Notes: generated by a model not told the origin, from the sequence alone. A stretch of DNA of 64,000 bases from Ruminococcaceae bacterium UBA3215 (GCA_002363155.1 DEWH01000027.1:1-64000), one strand, 5' to 3'; numbered from the stretch's first letter, positions 7,881 through 20,577 are shown. Made by a program: numbers and translations.

Positions 7881-10276
7881 TTATTCGTAATGCTTGTCCT
7901 CGGTAACTATGCCGATATTGTACAGTCCGTCGGCACCGCGGGAAAGCGACTTGTCCGGTGATATACCGAGAACCGGGACTGAAGATATGATGTTAAGATT
8001 GCTGTCTGTAAAATACAGCGTCTCTCCGGTCTTCAGGCTGAAATTCGTCTGATGCCGCATAAGCGCCGAAGTCTCCCGGTTATTCTTGCATACAATGACA
8101 GCCGCTGATCCGGGAGCTATCTCCATATCCGGTATCTCGTACTTGTCAAGCTCGTTCTTATCATCGGAAAGATGATATCCCTTTATATTGACAGGGCTTT
8201 CCGAAGGATTGTAAAACTCTATCCAGTCACCGTCGCCGGACGTGTAAAGCTCGCTTACATAAATACTGCTGTTTGTGCCGGTTTTCGACAGAAATAGCGA
8301 TACCTCGGCAATGCTGTTTGCATCGGCATTCGCGGAGCTTATCGTTATTGAATCTCCGTCAAAGCGCACTCCGTTCACTTCCCAGTGATCCACAGCGTAA
8401 CCGTCATACGGCAGAGCGCGGAATGTAACGGAATTTTCGGTGTAGTAGCCTACCGAGAACCCTTCCCCGCTTTTAAGCTTATGTGAGCCTGCCATTACCG
8501 CCGTTCCTGTCGGAGCACGGAAGTTTACCCTGTACTTCATTCCGGAATAGCCGAACATATTTATCATGCTCTTGTTCATTATAGACGAGCGGTATTCGGC
8601 AAAATCGCGTATCTGCTGACGGCTGTCCGCAAATGACCATTCACTCGCCCATGTGGACTGGTAGCCGTTTTTGAGTGCATACATCTGCTCGCTGTCGCTT
8701 TCGGCGATAAGCTTGTCAAGTTTCTCTTTAACATTTTCCGGAGAGAACACGCCCTCCTGGAGTTCGCAGATCGTATTGGCGAACTTCTCACGCATATCGG
8801 CACGCTGGAGCAGTCCTCCGAGGATATGGGAAGCGCCTTTCATGTGCTTGCCGGTAATAACCGCACGAAGCGTATCGTCAGCGTATCCCGCACCGTAGAG
8901 TCCCCATGCATATTCAGCATCAAAAAGCAGGAATCTCCACTTCCCGTCAAGATACTCACTCGTAACTTCTTCGCCGTCGGAGGGATAGTACCGCCATACT
9001 TTGAAGTTGTTGCCCGGCCAGTCCTTGTTGTCGATATAGACCTGCATTGCATAGTAAAGCATAAGATCGTCGATATCCACAAGATTGCAGAACTGGTTGA
9101 AATAAAGATCGACTGTAAGGTCTTTCTCCGCAAGCGCAACTACCTTGTTCCAATCGGCTACCGCATTCTCGTCCTCCGGATCATCGCTTTCAACGGAAAG
9201 CTCCTCGCTTCCGACAATGCGGAAATTATCCTTGTTCCCGCCGTACATCATCTCAAGATAGTCGTCGGAATACGCTTCGTGAAGCCACGAGAAGCCATAG
9301 TATTCGCCGTTCAGAAAGACTGCCGCGGGGCGCACTGCCTGTGTATCCGGAAATCCGGCTTCTGAAGCGAGAGTCATTGTCAGCTCATCGCGGACACCTG
9401 CAAATTCACGGTCATTCGCGCCGTTGCGGAGCGTGATGCGGTCATAGCGGGTGAGGAAGTTTCCGGAAGAATCCCTGTCACCCGGAAAGAACGGATATTT
9501 GAACTTGCCGTTGCCCTCGCTGTATATGTTTCGCGCGAAGAGACGCCATGACTTCTGATCCACGGCTCTTGAATAACCGCCGACTACTCTTGCACCGGCA
9601 GCCTGTGATATCAGCCTGTCGCCCGTGCTGTCAAATACCTCAACGTACATCGGGCGCTCGCTTTCACGTCCGCGCATATTGTAGTTTGCGGGATCCGTGG
9701 GAATGATCTCGCCGCCCTTGTATTCGTTCTTCATGTACTCATCGCGGAGATAACCCTCTGTTGCGATACCATAGTAGTAATCGTAGAGGTTGTATTCGTC
9801 CGAGGACAGCACGAAAACAAGCGTGTCATCGGTAAAACGTTCCGATACGTTCTTACCGACGATGTAGCTTTTTACTGCTATGTCGGATCTCTCGTCCCCG
9901 CTGAAAGCGATCGCTTTTATCGTTGCGGCTGTCTCACGGTTCTTCGCAGAGATATGGATAGGCTCAGTATATCGCTTTGAGTCCGCCGTCGGATCGTTTC
10001 CGTCGGTGGTGTAGTAGATCACCGCGTTCTCGTCCGGGAATTTAAGCTCGATGTCGATATCGCTGTCGTGGAATGCCTTCGCCGGAGAAAACGAGACCAC
10101 ATTGTCCGTAACAGCCGTGTCCGCAGCTGTCTGCTGCACTTCCGGCTCAGTCGTATTCACGGTTGTCTCGGTATAAGATGTAGGGAGCTGTGCCTGCATA
10201 TCGGAATGGCTGCCGAGCAGTAATCCAGCGGCTATACCCACTGCCGCTACAATAATTAGCAAGATTATAAGTTTTT

Positions 10277-10280
<4 letters not shown>
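7881..10280 (-). CDS. CotH-family protein with chitobiase-like and lamin-tail domains
   Basis: 799 aa. Residues 1-25 are a membrane anchor or signal (MKKLIILLIIVAAVGIAAGL). Residues about 60-145 match the chitobiase C-terminal-type domain (SFSPAKAF, IYYTTDGNDP). The CotH kinase-like domain spans about 160-560, with RITLRNGANDREFAGVRDEL and WRFLLFDAEYAWGLYG carrying the acidic residues. Residues about 690-760 look like a lamin-tail domain (YVSELYTSGDGDWIEFYNPS). CotH proteins are atypical kinases in spore coats and also occur on the surface of ruminococci. Its start overlaps the GNAT stop by 4 nt, placing it last in the ligA operon. No dockerin or LPXTG motif is visible. The substrate is unknown. 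Confidence 0.85.
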
Positions 10281-12813
<2,533 letters not shown>

Positions 12814-12819
12814 TTACTA

Positions 12820-13617
12820 TTAATTATCATTATATCCAAATCTCTTATTTCTTGTCAAAAGGACTTTTTTCCACCAATCTTCTCTCTTTGATATAATATT
12901 ATCATCAATTGTAGATTTAAATATTTCCAACAAAGAATATCTGAAATTTTCTTTAATATAGTCAAAATCTAAACATTTTAATTCAACATTTCCGCCGTGA
13001 CCATTTTTAACATAACTTCTCCATCTTCCTAAAATCATATCTTCGCCTTTTGCCGAACCAACATACCGTTTTCCTGTATTAACATCGGTAATAAGATATA
13101 CACCTTTCTGATTTTCAAGTGCTGTTTTCCAAGAATCTGTTTCTATCCACTCGGATAATTCTTTCCAAGACACATTGACTTCATCATATCCTGGAAAAGT
13201 TGGTTTTACGACATCTCTATATAGCACAAGAAGTTCAAAATAATCCAGATACCTTTCAAGACATAGATAAGATGCTCTAAATTCTTTTTTAAACCTTATA
13301 ACAGCTTTTCCTATATATTCATTCCCAAAATCAATAAGGCGAGTATCATATTTATACCATTTATCTTTAGTAGGTTCTTTTACACCTAAACTCTCATATA
13401 TACCAGCAAAAAGCCACTCATCTTTTCCATTAAAAATCAATGACAGGATAAACTTTCTTCCAAAATTCTTTTTTGTCTGTATCTCCTGCCATTCTTTAAA
13501 TTTTCCGAGTTTAAATTGTTCTAATGGTTCAAAAACGTTTTTCCTTCCTATTGCACAATGAACTTTTATATCTTTCTTGTTTTCTTCAAGAAAAGGAATC
13601 ATATCTTTAAATTTCAT
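12820..13617 (-). CDS. GIY-YIG nuclease-domain protein in an AT-rich islet
   Basis: 265 aa. The first ~165 residues are not recognised. Residues about 165-260 form a GIY-YIG domain: GVYLITD, KRYVGSA, the Arg in GRWRSYVKNGH, the catalytic-type Glu in LLEIF, and a C-terminal KREDWWKKVL...NDN with the family Lys/Asn. Such domains cut DNA in homing, restriction and repair enzymes. The gene is clearly AT-richer than its neighbours, which suggests recent acquisition. It starts 9 bp after yunB, with its ribosome-binding site (GAGG) overlapping the yunB stop, and ends 24 bp before ligA. The biological role is unknown; candidates are a stand-alone restriction-like or homing-related nuclease. Confidence 0.8.
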   Translation of the reverse strand: MKFKDMIPFLEENKKDIKVHCAIGRKNVFEPLEQFKLGKFKEWQEIQTKKNFGRKFILSLIFNGKDEWLFAGIYESLGVKEPTKDKWYKYDTRLIDFGNEYIGKAVIRFKKEFRASYLCLERYLDYFELLVLYRDVVKPTFPGYDEVNVSWKELSEWIETDSWKTALENQKGVYLITDVNTGKRYVGSAKGEDMILGRWRSYVKNGHGGNVELKCLDFDYIKENFRYSLLEIFKSTIDDNIISKREDWWKKVLLTRNKRFGYNDN

Positions 13618-13626
13618 TATGTAACC

Positions 13627-14310
13627 TCATATGTCTATATTCGCAAGTTCGGAAACGTTCCCCTCATCGAGGATTATGTTTGAATATGAATCGGGGACGC
13701 TTCCAACTATCACCGTCTGTGCGATGAGGATATCGTATGTAATTGCAACATCTTCGGAGTATCCCGTCATCATCGGTGAAATTTCAGCGTCCACCTCAAG
13801 TATTATACTGTGTATCGTCTGATTTATACCGGAGCTTCTGAAGCTGCTCATCAGCCGGGTTTCGGCTTTGCCTTTCGGCTCCATACGGAATACCAGCTCA
13901 TCGCCGGTCCCGTACAGAAAGCTTATCCCGGTAAGCGTGCCGAGGGATATCCGCACCGTCTCGTCTCCGAGCGCTTCGATGCCCTCGTTCACCGCGTCGT
14001 TTAGCAGCGCTTTAAGGCTGTTTATCTTTACACGGTCTGTATTGAGCGCGGCGACACGTCCGCTGCTGTCGAATGTGAAGCTGACGATATCTCCCGCCGC
14101 TTCCTCACTTCCGAGCCGCTCAAATACCGCGTTGCTGATGATGCGCTCCGCCGCTGTACGGCATTTGTAATCAAGCAGCGTTTTAAGCGTGGGGCGGATC
14201 AGTATATCCGTCCCTGCAAGTACAGCTACGCACAGAACGCCCAGTACAACAAGCAGCGTGCCGATTCTGCGCATAAATCCGTGCTTCTTCCGTGCAGGAT
14301 CACAGCCCAT
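13627..14310 (-). CDS. yunB: Sporulation protein YunB
   Basis: About 227 aa. One membrane helix lies at about 15-35, then the YunB pattern IRPTLKTLLDYKCRTAAERIISNAV, INSLKALLNDAVNEGIE, FRSSGINQTIHSIILEV and IAQTVIVGSVPDSYSN. YunB is a mother-cell protein needed for a late stage of B. subtilis spore formation; its biochemical role is unclear. The ATG at 14310 is preceded by GGGGTGTG and is preferred to an in-frame TTG at 14325. It heads the run leading into ligA. Confidence 0.88.
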   Translation of the reverse strand: MGCDPARKKHGFMRRIGTLLVVLGVLCVAVLAGTDILIRPTLKTLLDYKCRTAAERIISNAVFERLGSEEAAGDIVSFTFDSSGRVAALNTDRVKINSLKALLNDAVNEGIEALGDETVRISLGTLTGISFLYGTGDELVFRMEPKGKAETRLMSSFRSSGINQTIHSIILEVDAEISPMMTGYSEDVAITYDILIAQTVIVGSVPDSYSNIILDEGNVSELANIDI

Positions 14311-14365
14311 AATATCACACCCCAATGCAGATGAAGAATTTAGAAGAGACTTTTGAGACTTTATG

Positions 14366-14431
14366 AGACCCGGGCGCTGCCCGGACCCGCAAACCCTTTA
14401 AAAAGGGTTTGATCCTAAACCTGATCCCGTA
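14366..14431 (-). repeat. Dispersed double-hairpin repeat, copy 2
   Basis: Reverse-oriented partner of the element at 3724-3795. On the minus strand the order is the same: TACGGGA, TTTAGGATC, a hairpin now with arms AAACCC/GGGTTT around TTTTTAAA, then the unchanged GCGGGTCCGGGC-AGC-GCCCGGGTCT hairpin. It sits between yunB and the aminopeptidase gene. Confidence 0.8.
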
Positions 14432-14512
14432 ATACGGGAATAAACAGTCTCTTCTACTCTGTTGATATGCTGCATTATATGTTTATTCAGGGTGATGTGA
14501 TAAAAGACAGGC

Positions 14513-15931
14513 TCAATTCTTGAAAAATGTCCTGAAAGCCCTGTATGCCATGTAAATGTCGTTCTTGGCAGTTACCTCGAAAGGCGCGTGCATCGAAAGC
14601 ACCGGAACTCCCACATCGATCGTGTCAATGTCAAGATTGGCAACATACATTGCAACTGTTCCGCCGCCGCCGAAATCTACCTTGCCCAGCTCACCGGTCT
14701 GCCATATAACTCCGTCCTTGTCGAGCATACGTCTTACTTCGTTCACAAACTCGGCAGATGCATCGCTCGTGCCGGATTTTCCGCGGGAACCGGTGTATTT
14801 TGTCACTACAACGCCCCTGCCCGCAAAGGAAGCATTGAGTTTCTCGAACGGGTCAGCGAATGTCGGGTCAAATGCGGCATTCACGTCAGCGGACAGGCAC
14901 TTGGAATTGGAAAGCAGTGTTCTGCCGTTTACGCCGAAGCTCTCGGCGAGATCGTACAGGAAATACTTCATATAAGAGGATTTGAGACCTGTGCAGCCCT
15001 CGCTGCCGATCTCCTCCTTGTCGGTGAGGACAGTCACAGCCGTTCTGTCGGGAGTACCCTTGACTGCGAGGATAGCGGAAAGTGCGGTATATGCGCATAC
15101 CCTGTCGTCCTGACCGTAAGCGCCTACCATGCTCCTGTCGAAGCCGACATCTTTCGCCTTGTACGCGGGTACGCACTCAAGCTCGGCGGATATGAAATCG
15201 CTCTCGGTGATGCCGTACTTTTCGTTGAGTATGCACATTATGCCGAGTTTTACGGCTTCGCTTGCCTTATCGTCACGGAAAGGACGCGAGCCGATGAGGA
15301 TATTGAGCTCCTCGCCCTTTATAAGCTTGGGCGCAGGGCGCTTGTACTGCTCTTCCGCAAGATGCGGAAGGATATCAGTGATAACGAGAACAGGGTCATT
15401 CTCGTCCTCGCCGAGCTTTACGTCAACCCTTTCGCCGTCCGCCTTGTAGATCACACCGTGAAGTGCAAGCGGTATCGTCGGCCACTGGTATTTCTTGATG
15501 CCGCCGTAATAGTGGGTCTTGAAATAACCGAGCCCTTCGCTCTCATAAAGCGGGTTCTGCTTAAGATCGATACGGGGCGAGTCAATGTGCGCGGCAGCTA
15601 TGTTCACTCCGCCGGATACAGGCTTTTTGCCGATTATCGCAAGAATTACCGCTTTGCCTCTGTTTACGCTGTAAACACGGTCTCCGGGCTTATACGAAGC
15701 TCCCTTGTCAAAGGGAACAAATCCAGCTGCTTCCGCAAGTCTTACTGCTTCGGCGCAGGCTTCACGCTCAGTCTTTGCGGTATCGAGAAAGCTCTTGTAG
15801 CCCTCACAGAACTTGTCGGCTTTGGCTGTCTCGGCTTCGGACATCTCAAAACCGGTGTTCTTCCGCTTCATAAAGAGCTTTTCTTTGAGTGCGGACGCTT
15901 CGCTTGTCTTTTCTTTTTCCTTCTTGGGCAT
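14513..15931 (-). CDS. M18-family aminopeptidase
   Basis: 472 aa, a cytosolic dinuclear zinc aminopeptidase of the M18 (aspartyl/aminopeptidase I) family, removing N-terminal residues during peptide turnover. Metal and catalytic residues are visible in AAAHIDSPR (His, Asp), GAYGQDDR (Asp), TDKEEIGSEG (Glu pair) and SMHAPFE (His). The ATG at 15931 has AGGAAG 7 nt upstream; longer frames to 15982 lack this. It follows the transglycosylase by 4 bp and its ribosome-binding site overlaps that gene's last codons, so they are coupled. Confidence 0.92.
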   Translation of the reverse strand: MPKKEKEKTSEASALKEKLFMKRKNTGFEMSEAETAKADKFCEGYKSFLDTAKTEREACAEAVRLAEAAGFVPFDKGASYKPGDRVYSVNRGKAVILAIIGKKPVSGGVNIAAAHIDSPRIDLKQNPLYESEGLGYFKTHYYGGIKKYQWPTIPLALHGVIYKADGERVDVKLGEDENDPVLVITDILPHLAEEQYKRPAPKLIKGEELNILIGSRPFRDDKASEAVKLGIMCILNEKYGITESDFISAELECVPAYKAKDVGFDRSMVGAYGQDDRVCAYTALSAILAVKGTPDRTAVTVLTDKEEIGSEGCTGLKSSYMKYFLYDLAESFGVNGRTLLSNSKCLSADVNAAFDPTFADPFEKLNASFAGRGVVVTKYTGSRGKSGTSDASAEFVNEVRRMLDKDGVIWQTGELGKVDFGGGGTVAMYVANLDIDTIDVGVPVLSMHAPFEVTAKNDIYMAYRAFRTFFKN

Positions 15932-15935
15932 ATCG

Positions 15936-16529
15936 TTACTTCCTTTCTGTCGCATACAGTTCATAGTATGCGTCAAGTGCATTTTTTATTTTATTTACAT
16001 AATGTGCTGTGTTTTTGCTTGGTATATTGTCAAGGTGAATGCCGTCGGACGATATTTCCGGGTCTTTTACCCATTCGCTTACCGTACCTACACCGGAAAA
16101 ATACGCTGCGGACGCCGTTTCTGTGCAGCCGAAATACTCGTTCAGATAGTCGAGCATATACGCGCCGTAGCGGATATTCGTTTCCGGATCGAACATATCT
16201 TCAAATGTCACATCTTCACCGTCGCCGAGCCTGAACTTCACCCAGTCAAACGAGGTTTCCATGAGCTGCATAAGTCCGCGGGCTCCGGTGGAGGAAACCG
16301 CATTCGGGTCAAATCCGCTCTCCGTCTTTATCGCGGCATAGATCACATACTTATCCATACCGTATTCTTCCGCGTATTTCTCAACATATTCCGAGTACAT
16401 CAGCGGGTGTGTCGCACGCTTTATCTCAATTTCGGCTATACGATATCCGATCACCACAGCTGCTATCGCCGCTGCAGCCAGAACAAGACCGATAAATACT
16501 CCGATCGCAGATTTTTTACTTTTTCTCAA
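15936..16529 (-). CDS. Lytic transglycosylase (Slt-like)
   Basis: 197 aa. An N-terminal membrane helix (about 9-30) is followed by an SLT domain: catalytic Glu in AAIKTESGFDP, then GLMQLM and AAYFSGVG (usually AAYNAG). Such enzymes cleave peptidoglycan with 1,6-anhydro product formation. It starts at TTG 16529 with AAGGAGAG 5 nt upstream, inside the 3' end of coaE (14-bp overlap). The context with coaE and the aminopeptidase is a common clostridial arrangement. Confidence 0.88.
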   Translation of the reverse strand: MRKSKKSAIGVFIGLVLAAAAIAAVVIGYRIAEIEIKRATHPLMYSEYVEKYAEEYGMDKYVIYAAIKTESGFDPNAVSSTGARGLMQLMETSFDWVKFRLGDGEDVTFEDMFDPETNIRYGAYMLDYLNEYFGCTETASAAYFSGVGTVSEWVKDPEISSDGIHLDNIPSKNTAHYVNKIKNALDAYYELYATERK

Positions 16530-17148
16530 GAAAACTCTCCTTAACAGCCGCAGCCGTCTTTTTCAGCTGTTCCTCAAATCCCGCCGTATCGCCGTTGTTT
16601 TCTATGCAGTGATCCGAACGGCTCCGGAAGAACCGGGCGTCATGCTGTGAACCGAGCCGCTGTTCGGCCTGTTCACGGGTAATCCCGTCGCGCTTCATTA
16701 TTCGTTCGGCACAGCTTTCCCTGTCCGCGGTGACGCTTACTATGACATCACACAGCACATCGGCTCCGCTTTCAAATAAAGTCGGCGCGTCAAGCATTAT
16801 CATGTTCCCGCCGATCCGCGCTAATTCCCTGATCGCCGCGGTTATGTAAAACGTTATGTAGGGGTATATTATCCTGTCAAGAAGAGCAAGCTTCTCCCTG
16901 TCGGAAAAGACTATACTTCCGAGCTTTCTGCGGTCAAGAGCGCCTTCCGGAGTAATTACGCCTTCCGGGAAGCTCCGGTCTATTTCCGCAAGAGCAGGCT
17001 TTCCGCAGTCAACAACGCGGCGCGCTACGATATCACAGTCGATAACGCAGAAGCCTTCGTTCTGGAAAATACCGCAGGCGGTGGTTTTTCCTGCGCCGGA
17101 CATTCCGGTAAGCCCGGTAATATGCACATTATCGCCGCGGTAAAGCAA
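16516..17148 (-). CDS. coaE: Dephospho-CoA kinase
   Basis: 210 aa. It phosphorylates dephospho-CoA, the last step of coenzyme A synthesis. The P-loop reads GMSGAGKT (about 15-22), followed by IDCDIVAR, a typical CoaE substrate-binding region, and LDAPTLFESG. The family usually has GGIGSGKS; the variation here is tolerated P-loop variation. The start is uncertain: TTG at 17148 has an AGGGGG ribosome-binding site, while a GTG at 17127 has none obvious. Confidence 0.88.
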   Translation of the reverse strand: MLYRGDNVHITGLTGMSGAGKTTACGIFQNEGFCVIDCDIVARRVVDCGKPALAEIDRSFPEGVITPEGALDRRKLGSIVFSDREKLALLDRIIYPYITFYITAAIRELARIGGNMIMLDAPTLFESGADVLCDVIVSVTADRESCAERIMKRDGITREQAEQRLGSQHDARFFRSRSDHCIENNGDTAGFEEQLKKTAAAVKESFLEKK

Positions 17149-17161
17149 GGTCAGCGCCCCC

Positions 17162-18187
17162 TTATTTCTCAGTATCTATTATTCTGAATCCAGCCGAGCG
17201 AAGAAGCCTGTTATATACCGCAAGCCCCATTCCGGCTGTATCGGGCATTCTCACATAAACCTCTGAACAGCCTGCCGCATCGGCTTCACGAAGACTTGAG
17301 AACAGGTTTTCCGCCTGCTCTTCAGCGGTCTTTCCATAGGGGAAGGAGATAACGCAGTCAGCCGGATCTTCACTGCCAAAACCGAGAAACCCGGTTTTGT
17401 TCACACCGTGGGAATTTAAGAACGAAGATATGCTGTTATCCGTTCCCTTTACTATATATACCTCCGCTTTGGGAGAATAATGCTTGTATTTCATACCGGG
17501 CGACAATACTTTTGCTCCGGCATCGAGCTTTTCCAGCACTCCGCTGTCGATCACGACGTGGCAGTACTCCCGCAGCATTTCGGGCGTTACCGCGCCGGGA
17601 CGCAGTATGCGCACCGTATCACTGTTTTCGATGCAGACAACTGTGCTTTCAACGCCGTACCTGCACTCACCGCCGTCAATGATGAGCGGTATCTTCCCGT
17701 TCATATCCTCGTAAACATGAGCCGCAGATGTGGGGCTCGGAAGTCCGGAGGTGTTCGCAGACGGTGCCGCAAGCGGGAATCCGCACTTTTCAATAAGCGC
17801 AAGTGTGAACCTGTTCCGCGGCATTCTCACTGCCGCAGTATCAAGTCCGCCGCAGGTCTCTGCCGGGACATGCTTTTTCCGCGGAAATATCATGGTCAGC
17901 GGTCCGCTCCAGAATGCTTCCGCAAGCGTAAGTGCAAGCGGTTCCACTCTTTCGGCGATATCGTAGAGCATCTCCGTTGAGCTTATGTGCAGTATCAGCG
18001 GGTTGTCCTGCGGTCTGCCTTTTGCGCGGAAAACGGATCGCACCGCTTCCACATTGTAAGCGTTCGCCGCAAGTCCGTACACGGTCTCTGTCGGTATTGC
18101 GGCAATTCCGCCGCTTTTCAGCAGTTCTGCTGCTTCATCAAGTATCTCATCGCCCGCTTTGGCGAGCTTCGTTTCAATTTTGTTCAT
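17162..18187 (-). CDS. Threonylcarbamoyl-AMP synthase (Sua5/YwlC type)
   Basis: 341 aa, the long form with a YrdC domain (about 10-205) and a C-terminal Sua5 domain. It makes threonylcarbamoyl-AMP from Thr, bicarbonate and ATP for t6A37 modification of ANN-decoding tRNAs. Motifs: AIPTETVYGLAANA, KGRPQDNPLILHI and PLAAPSANTSGLPSPTSA. It follows prfA by 21 bp in the same operon. Confidence 0.93.
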   Translation of the reverse strand: MNKIETKLAKAGDEILDEAAELLKSGGIAAIPTETVYGLAANAYNVEAVRSVFRAKGRPQDNPLILHISSTEMLYDIAERVEPLALTLAEAFWSGPLTMIFPRKKHVPAETCGGLDTAAVRMPRNRFTLALIEKCGFPLAAPSANTSGLPSPTSAAHVYEDMNGKIPLIIDGGECRYGVESTVVCIENSDTVRILRPGAVTPEMLREYCHVVIDSGVLEKLDAGAKVLSPGMKYKHYSPKAEVYIVKGTDNSISSFLNSHGVNKTGFLGFGSEDPADCVISFPYGKTAEEQAENLFSSLREADAAGCSEVYVRMPDTAGMGLAVYNRLLRSAGFRIIDTEK

Positions 18188-18208
18188 ATTTGTATCATTA
18201 ATGTACGC

Positions 18209-19285
18209 TTACGCATTTTCGCTGCCGGCAAGCTTTGCCGCCCTGTCTGCTATCGCCAGTGCGTCAAATACCTCGTCGCAGTTTCCGTTCATAAACTGGT
18301 CAAGCTTGTAGAGTGTAAGCCCGATCCGGTGGTCAGTGACACGGCTCTGCGGGAAATTGTAGGTCCTTATACGCTCGGAACGGTCTCCGGTGCCTACCTG
18401 GATCCTGCGCTCTTCGGCGATACGGCTTGTCTGCTCATTCAGCTTCGCTTCGTAAAGCTTCGTATAGAGCATCTTCATTGCCTTGTCCTTGTTCTTGTAC
18501 TGGCTGCGCTCCTCCTGGCATTCGACTATCGTGCCGGTGGGCTTATGGATAATGCGGATCGCGGATTCGGTCTTGTTGATATGCTGACCGCCGGCTCCGC
18601 TGGAACGGTAAGTCTGGTATTCAAGATCGGCCGGGTTTATCTCAACGTCCACCGCTTCCATTTCCGGCAGTACTGCCACTGTAACGGTAGAAGTCTGTAT
18701 CCTGCCCTGCGCCTCGGTCTCCGGTACACGCTGAACGCGGTGTACACCGCTCTCGTATTTGAGCTTGGCATAGGCACCGTCACCTTCGATCGAGAAGCTT
18801 ATCTCCTTGAAACCGCCGAGTTCCGTAGGATTCGAGTTCACTGTTTCCGTTCGCCAGCCTTTGAGCTGTGCATACATAGTGTACATTCTGAACAGTGAGT
18901 TTGCGAACAGAGCGGCTTCTTCTCCGCCCGCACCGGCTCTTATCTCGACTATAACATTCTTCTCGTCGTTGGGATCCTTCGGGAGAAGCATTACTTTCAG
19001 CTCGTCGGTAAATCTTGTGACAAGCTCCCGGCTTTCGGTAAGCTGCATCTGCGCCATTTCCTTGAGCTCCCTGTCCCCGCCGCTGTCCTCAAGCATTTCC
19101 TTTGCTTCTTCAAGATCAGCCAGAGCCTTTTTATACTCACGGAACTTCTCCACCAGCGGGAGCAGGCTCTTGTATTCCTTCATAAGCTTCGTGTACTGCT
19201 CCTGATCGCTTATCACGTCCGGATCGGAGAGCTTCGCGCTTATATCCTCGTATCGCTTTTCAGCTTCGCTGAGCTTCTCGGTCAT
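18209..19285 (-). CDS. prfA: Peptide chain release factor 1
   Basis: 358 aa, usual RF1 length. The catalytic GGQ is in [15 protein letters not shown]. The sequence [23 protein letters not shown] is the RF1-type segment before it. It terminates translation at UAA and UAG. An AGAGGT ribosome-binding site precedes the ATG. It heads the operon prfA-tsaC-coaE-transglycosylase-aminopeptidase, driven by the promoter at 19309-19337. Nothing suggests a frameshift; programmed frameshifting is a feature of prfB, not prfA. Confidence 0.96.
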   Translation of the reverse strand: MTEKLSEAEKRYEDISAKLSDPDVISDQEQYTKLMKEYKSLLPLVEKFREYKKALADLEEAKEMLEDSGGDRELKEMAQMQLTESRELVTRFTDELKVMLLPKDPNDEKNVIVEIRAGAGGEEAALFANSLFRMYTMYAQLKGWRTETVNSNPTELGGFKEISFSIEGDGAYAKLKYESGVHRVQRVPETEAQGRIQTSTVTVAVLPEMEAVDVEINPADLEYQTYRSSGAGGQHINKTESAIRIIHKPTGTIVECQEERSQYKNKDKAMKMLYTKLYEAKLNEQTSRIAEERRIQVGTGDRSERIRTYNFPQSRVTDHRIGLTLYKLDQFMNGNCDEVFDALAIADRAAKLAGSENA

Positions 19286-19308
19286 ATATTACCTCTCGAA
19301 TACTTTTT

Positions 19309-19337
19309 ATTATATCACATACGCCAACTTTTTGCAA
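19309..19337 (-). promoter_or_regulatory. Promoter of the prfA operon
   Basis: Minus-strand TTGCAA (19332-19337), 17 bp, TATAAT (19309-19314), 23 bp before the prfA start. Confidence 0.8.
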
Positions 19338-19342
19338 GCCGT

Positions 19343-19627
19343 TTATAACCCGCGTGAATCCGGGTCCGTGCTTCTTCCGCAGTACGGACAGACGCTGATA
19401 TCGTACAGCTTGAGATGGAGAAGCTGACCGCAGTGCGGACACCGTACCTTTCTTATCATCCAGATAATCGAAAATGCCAGAAACAGTCCGGCAATGCCGT
19501 ACAGGATAAGACTCACGACTCCTTCAAGGATATTGAAGCACGCAGTGCCTATGCCTACAGCGATAAATCCCCCGAACATCGCCGCGTATCCTATCGCTCT
19601 TGCAAGTCTCGGATCCATCTGTTTCAT
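19343..19627 (-). CDS. Small membrane protein with C-terminal zinc ribbon
   Basis: 94 aa. Two hydrophobic helices (about 10-30 and 35-57) are followed by a zinc-ribbon pattern, CPHCG...CPYCG. The function is not recognised; similar two-helix plus zinc-ribbon proteins are common in Firmicutes. Its ATG overlaps the stop of the methyltransferase by one base (TGATG), so the two are translationally coupled. Confidence 0.75.
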   Translation of the reverse strand: MKQMDPRLARAIGYAAMFGGFIAVGIGTACFNILEGVVSLILYGIAGLFLAFSIIWMIRKVRCPHCGQLLHLKLYDISVCPYCGRSTDPDSRGL

Positions 19628-20484
19628 CAGAACACCTCTCCTATCCTCTCCGCCGCAGCCGCAAATACCGGCAGCGGCTCCGCCGCTTCGGCATCGCCGA
19701 GCGTATATATCTGCGAAAGCAGCAGTCTTTTAAGCTTCGGCGGCATTTCTTTATGCTCGCTTATCTTTCTCGGGAACATATCCTTTACAATATCTATCTC
19801 CCAGAGCGCGTCCTGGACATCATACGCGTCTATCCGAGCCGATGTTCCTATTTCCCAGCCACAGGCACAGAGCGCATTCTCGATCTCGTGCGGATAGAAC
19901 ATCGTCTTAATATTGAAGTGATCGGAAATATGGTAAGACTCGCATATCGCCTGTATATCGGCGGCCATGAAGTGCTTGTACTGACCGAAGGTGGTCGGAC
20001 AGGGATCCCATTCCGCGATACAGATTCGCGGCGCCCATTTCCGCACCTTGTACAGGATATCCCGCAGCTCTTCCTGCGATGACAGATACCAGAGACAATG
20101 TGACAGAACAACATATCCGAAGGAGTTCACATCGAAATCGAACGACGGGCTCAGGATATTCACGCCGAGATCAATGTTGATACGGTCCCCGAAGTGCGAA
20201 CCCATGAGCCTTTCCCGCGCCATGCCGAGATTTTCCGGTGAGCCGTAGTTCTCATTTGCGAGATCGACCGCGTAAACAAACCCGTTTTCGCCTACGGTAT
20301 AAGCAAGTGCGGCAGTTGTTTCGCCCTGTCCGCAGCCTATCTCAAGCACCTTGCTCCCGAAATAGATCTTCCAGAGATCCACGAGACGGAGCCTGTGTTC
20401 TATGCGCTTCTGCGTTATATCGCCGGAGAAGCCGGAAAGGTGCATTATTTCTTTTGTGCGTTCCTCGACAGTTTTCTGCATCAC
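19627..20484 (-). CDS. Class I SAM-dependent methyltransferase
   Basis: 285 aa. Motif I is VLEIGCGQGETTAALA, followed by YAVDLANENYGSP (motif II region) and FGYVVLSHCLWYL (motif IV region). The C-terminal half does not point to a known substrate, and cysteine clusters for metal or rRNA specificity are absent. It forms a two-gene unit with the downstream zinc-ribbon protein. Confidence 0.8.
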   Translation of the reverse strand: MMQKTVEERTKEIMHLSGFSGDITQKRIEHRLRLVDLWKIYFGSKVLEIGCGQGETTAALAYTVGENGFVYAVDLANENYGSPENLGMARERLMGSHFGDRINIDLGVNILSPSFDFDVNSFGYVVLSHCLWYLSSQEELRDILYKVRKWAPRICIAEWDPCPTTFGQYKHFMAADIQAICESYHISDHFNIKTMFYPHEIENALCACGWEIGTSARIDAYDVQDALWEIDIVKDMFPRKISEHKEMPPKLKRLLLSQIYTLGDAEAAEPLPVFAAAAERIGEVF

Positions 20485-20504
20485 AAACCCTCTAAAAACA
20501 AACT

Positions 20505-20525
20505 GCCCTCTGAAAACCAGAGGGC
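20505..20525 (-). terminator. Terminator of rpmB
   Basis: Stem GCCCTCTG/CAGAGGGC with a 5-nt loop, followed on the minus strand by AGTTTGTTTTT. It lies 53 bp past the rpmB stop and 21 bp upstream of the methyltransferase start. Confidence 0.8.
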
Positions 20526-20577
20526 TTACGCTGTCAGTCTGACATATTACGGTGTCTTGCCGGGATACTGTGCGCTA

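Noticed and set aside
14588..16234. A 548-codon open frame on the plus strand
   Set aside because: It is the complement of the M18 aminopeptidase and transglycosylase genes and has no motif or start signal.
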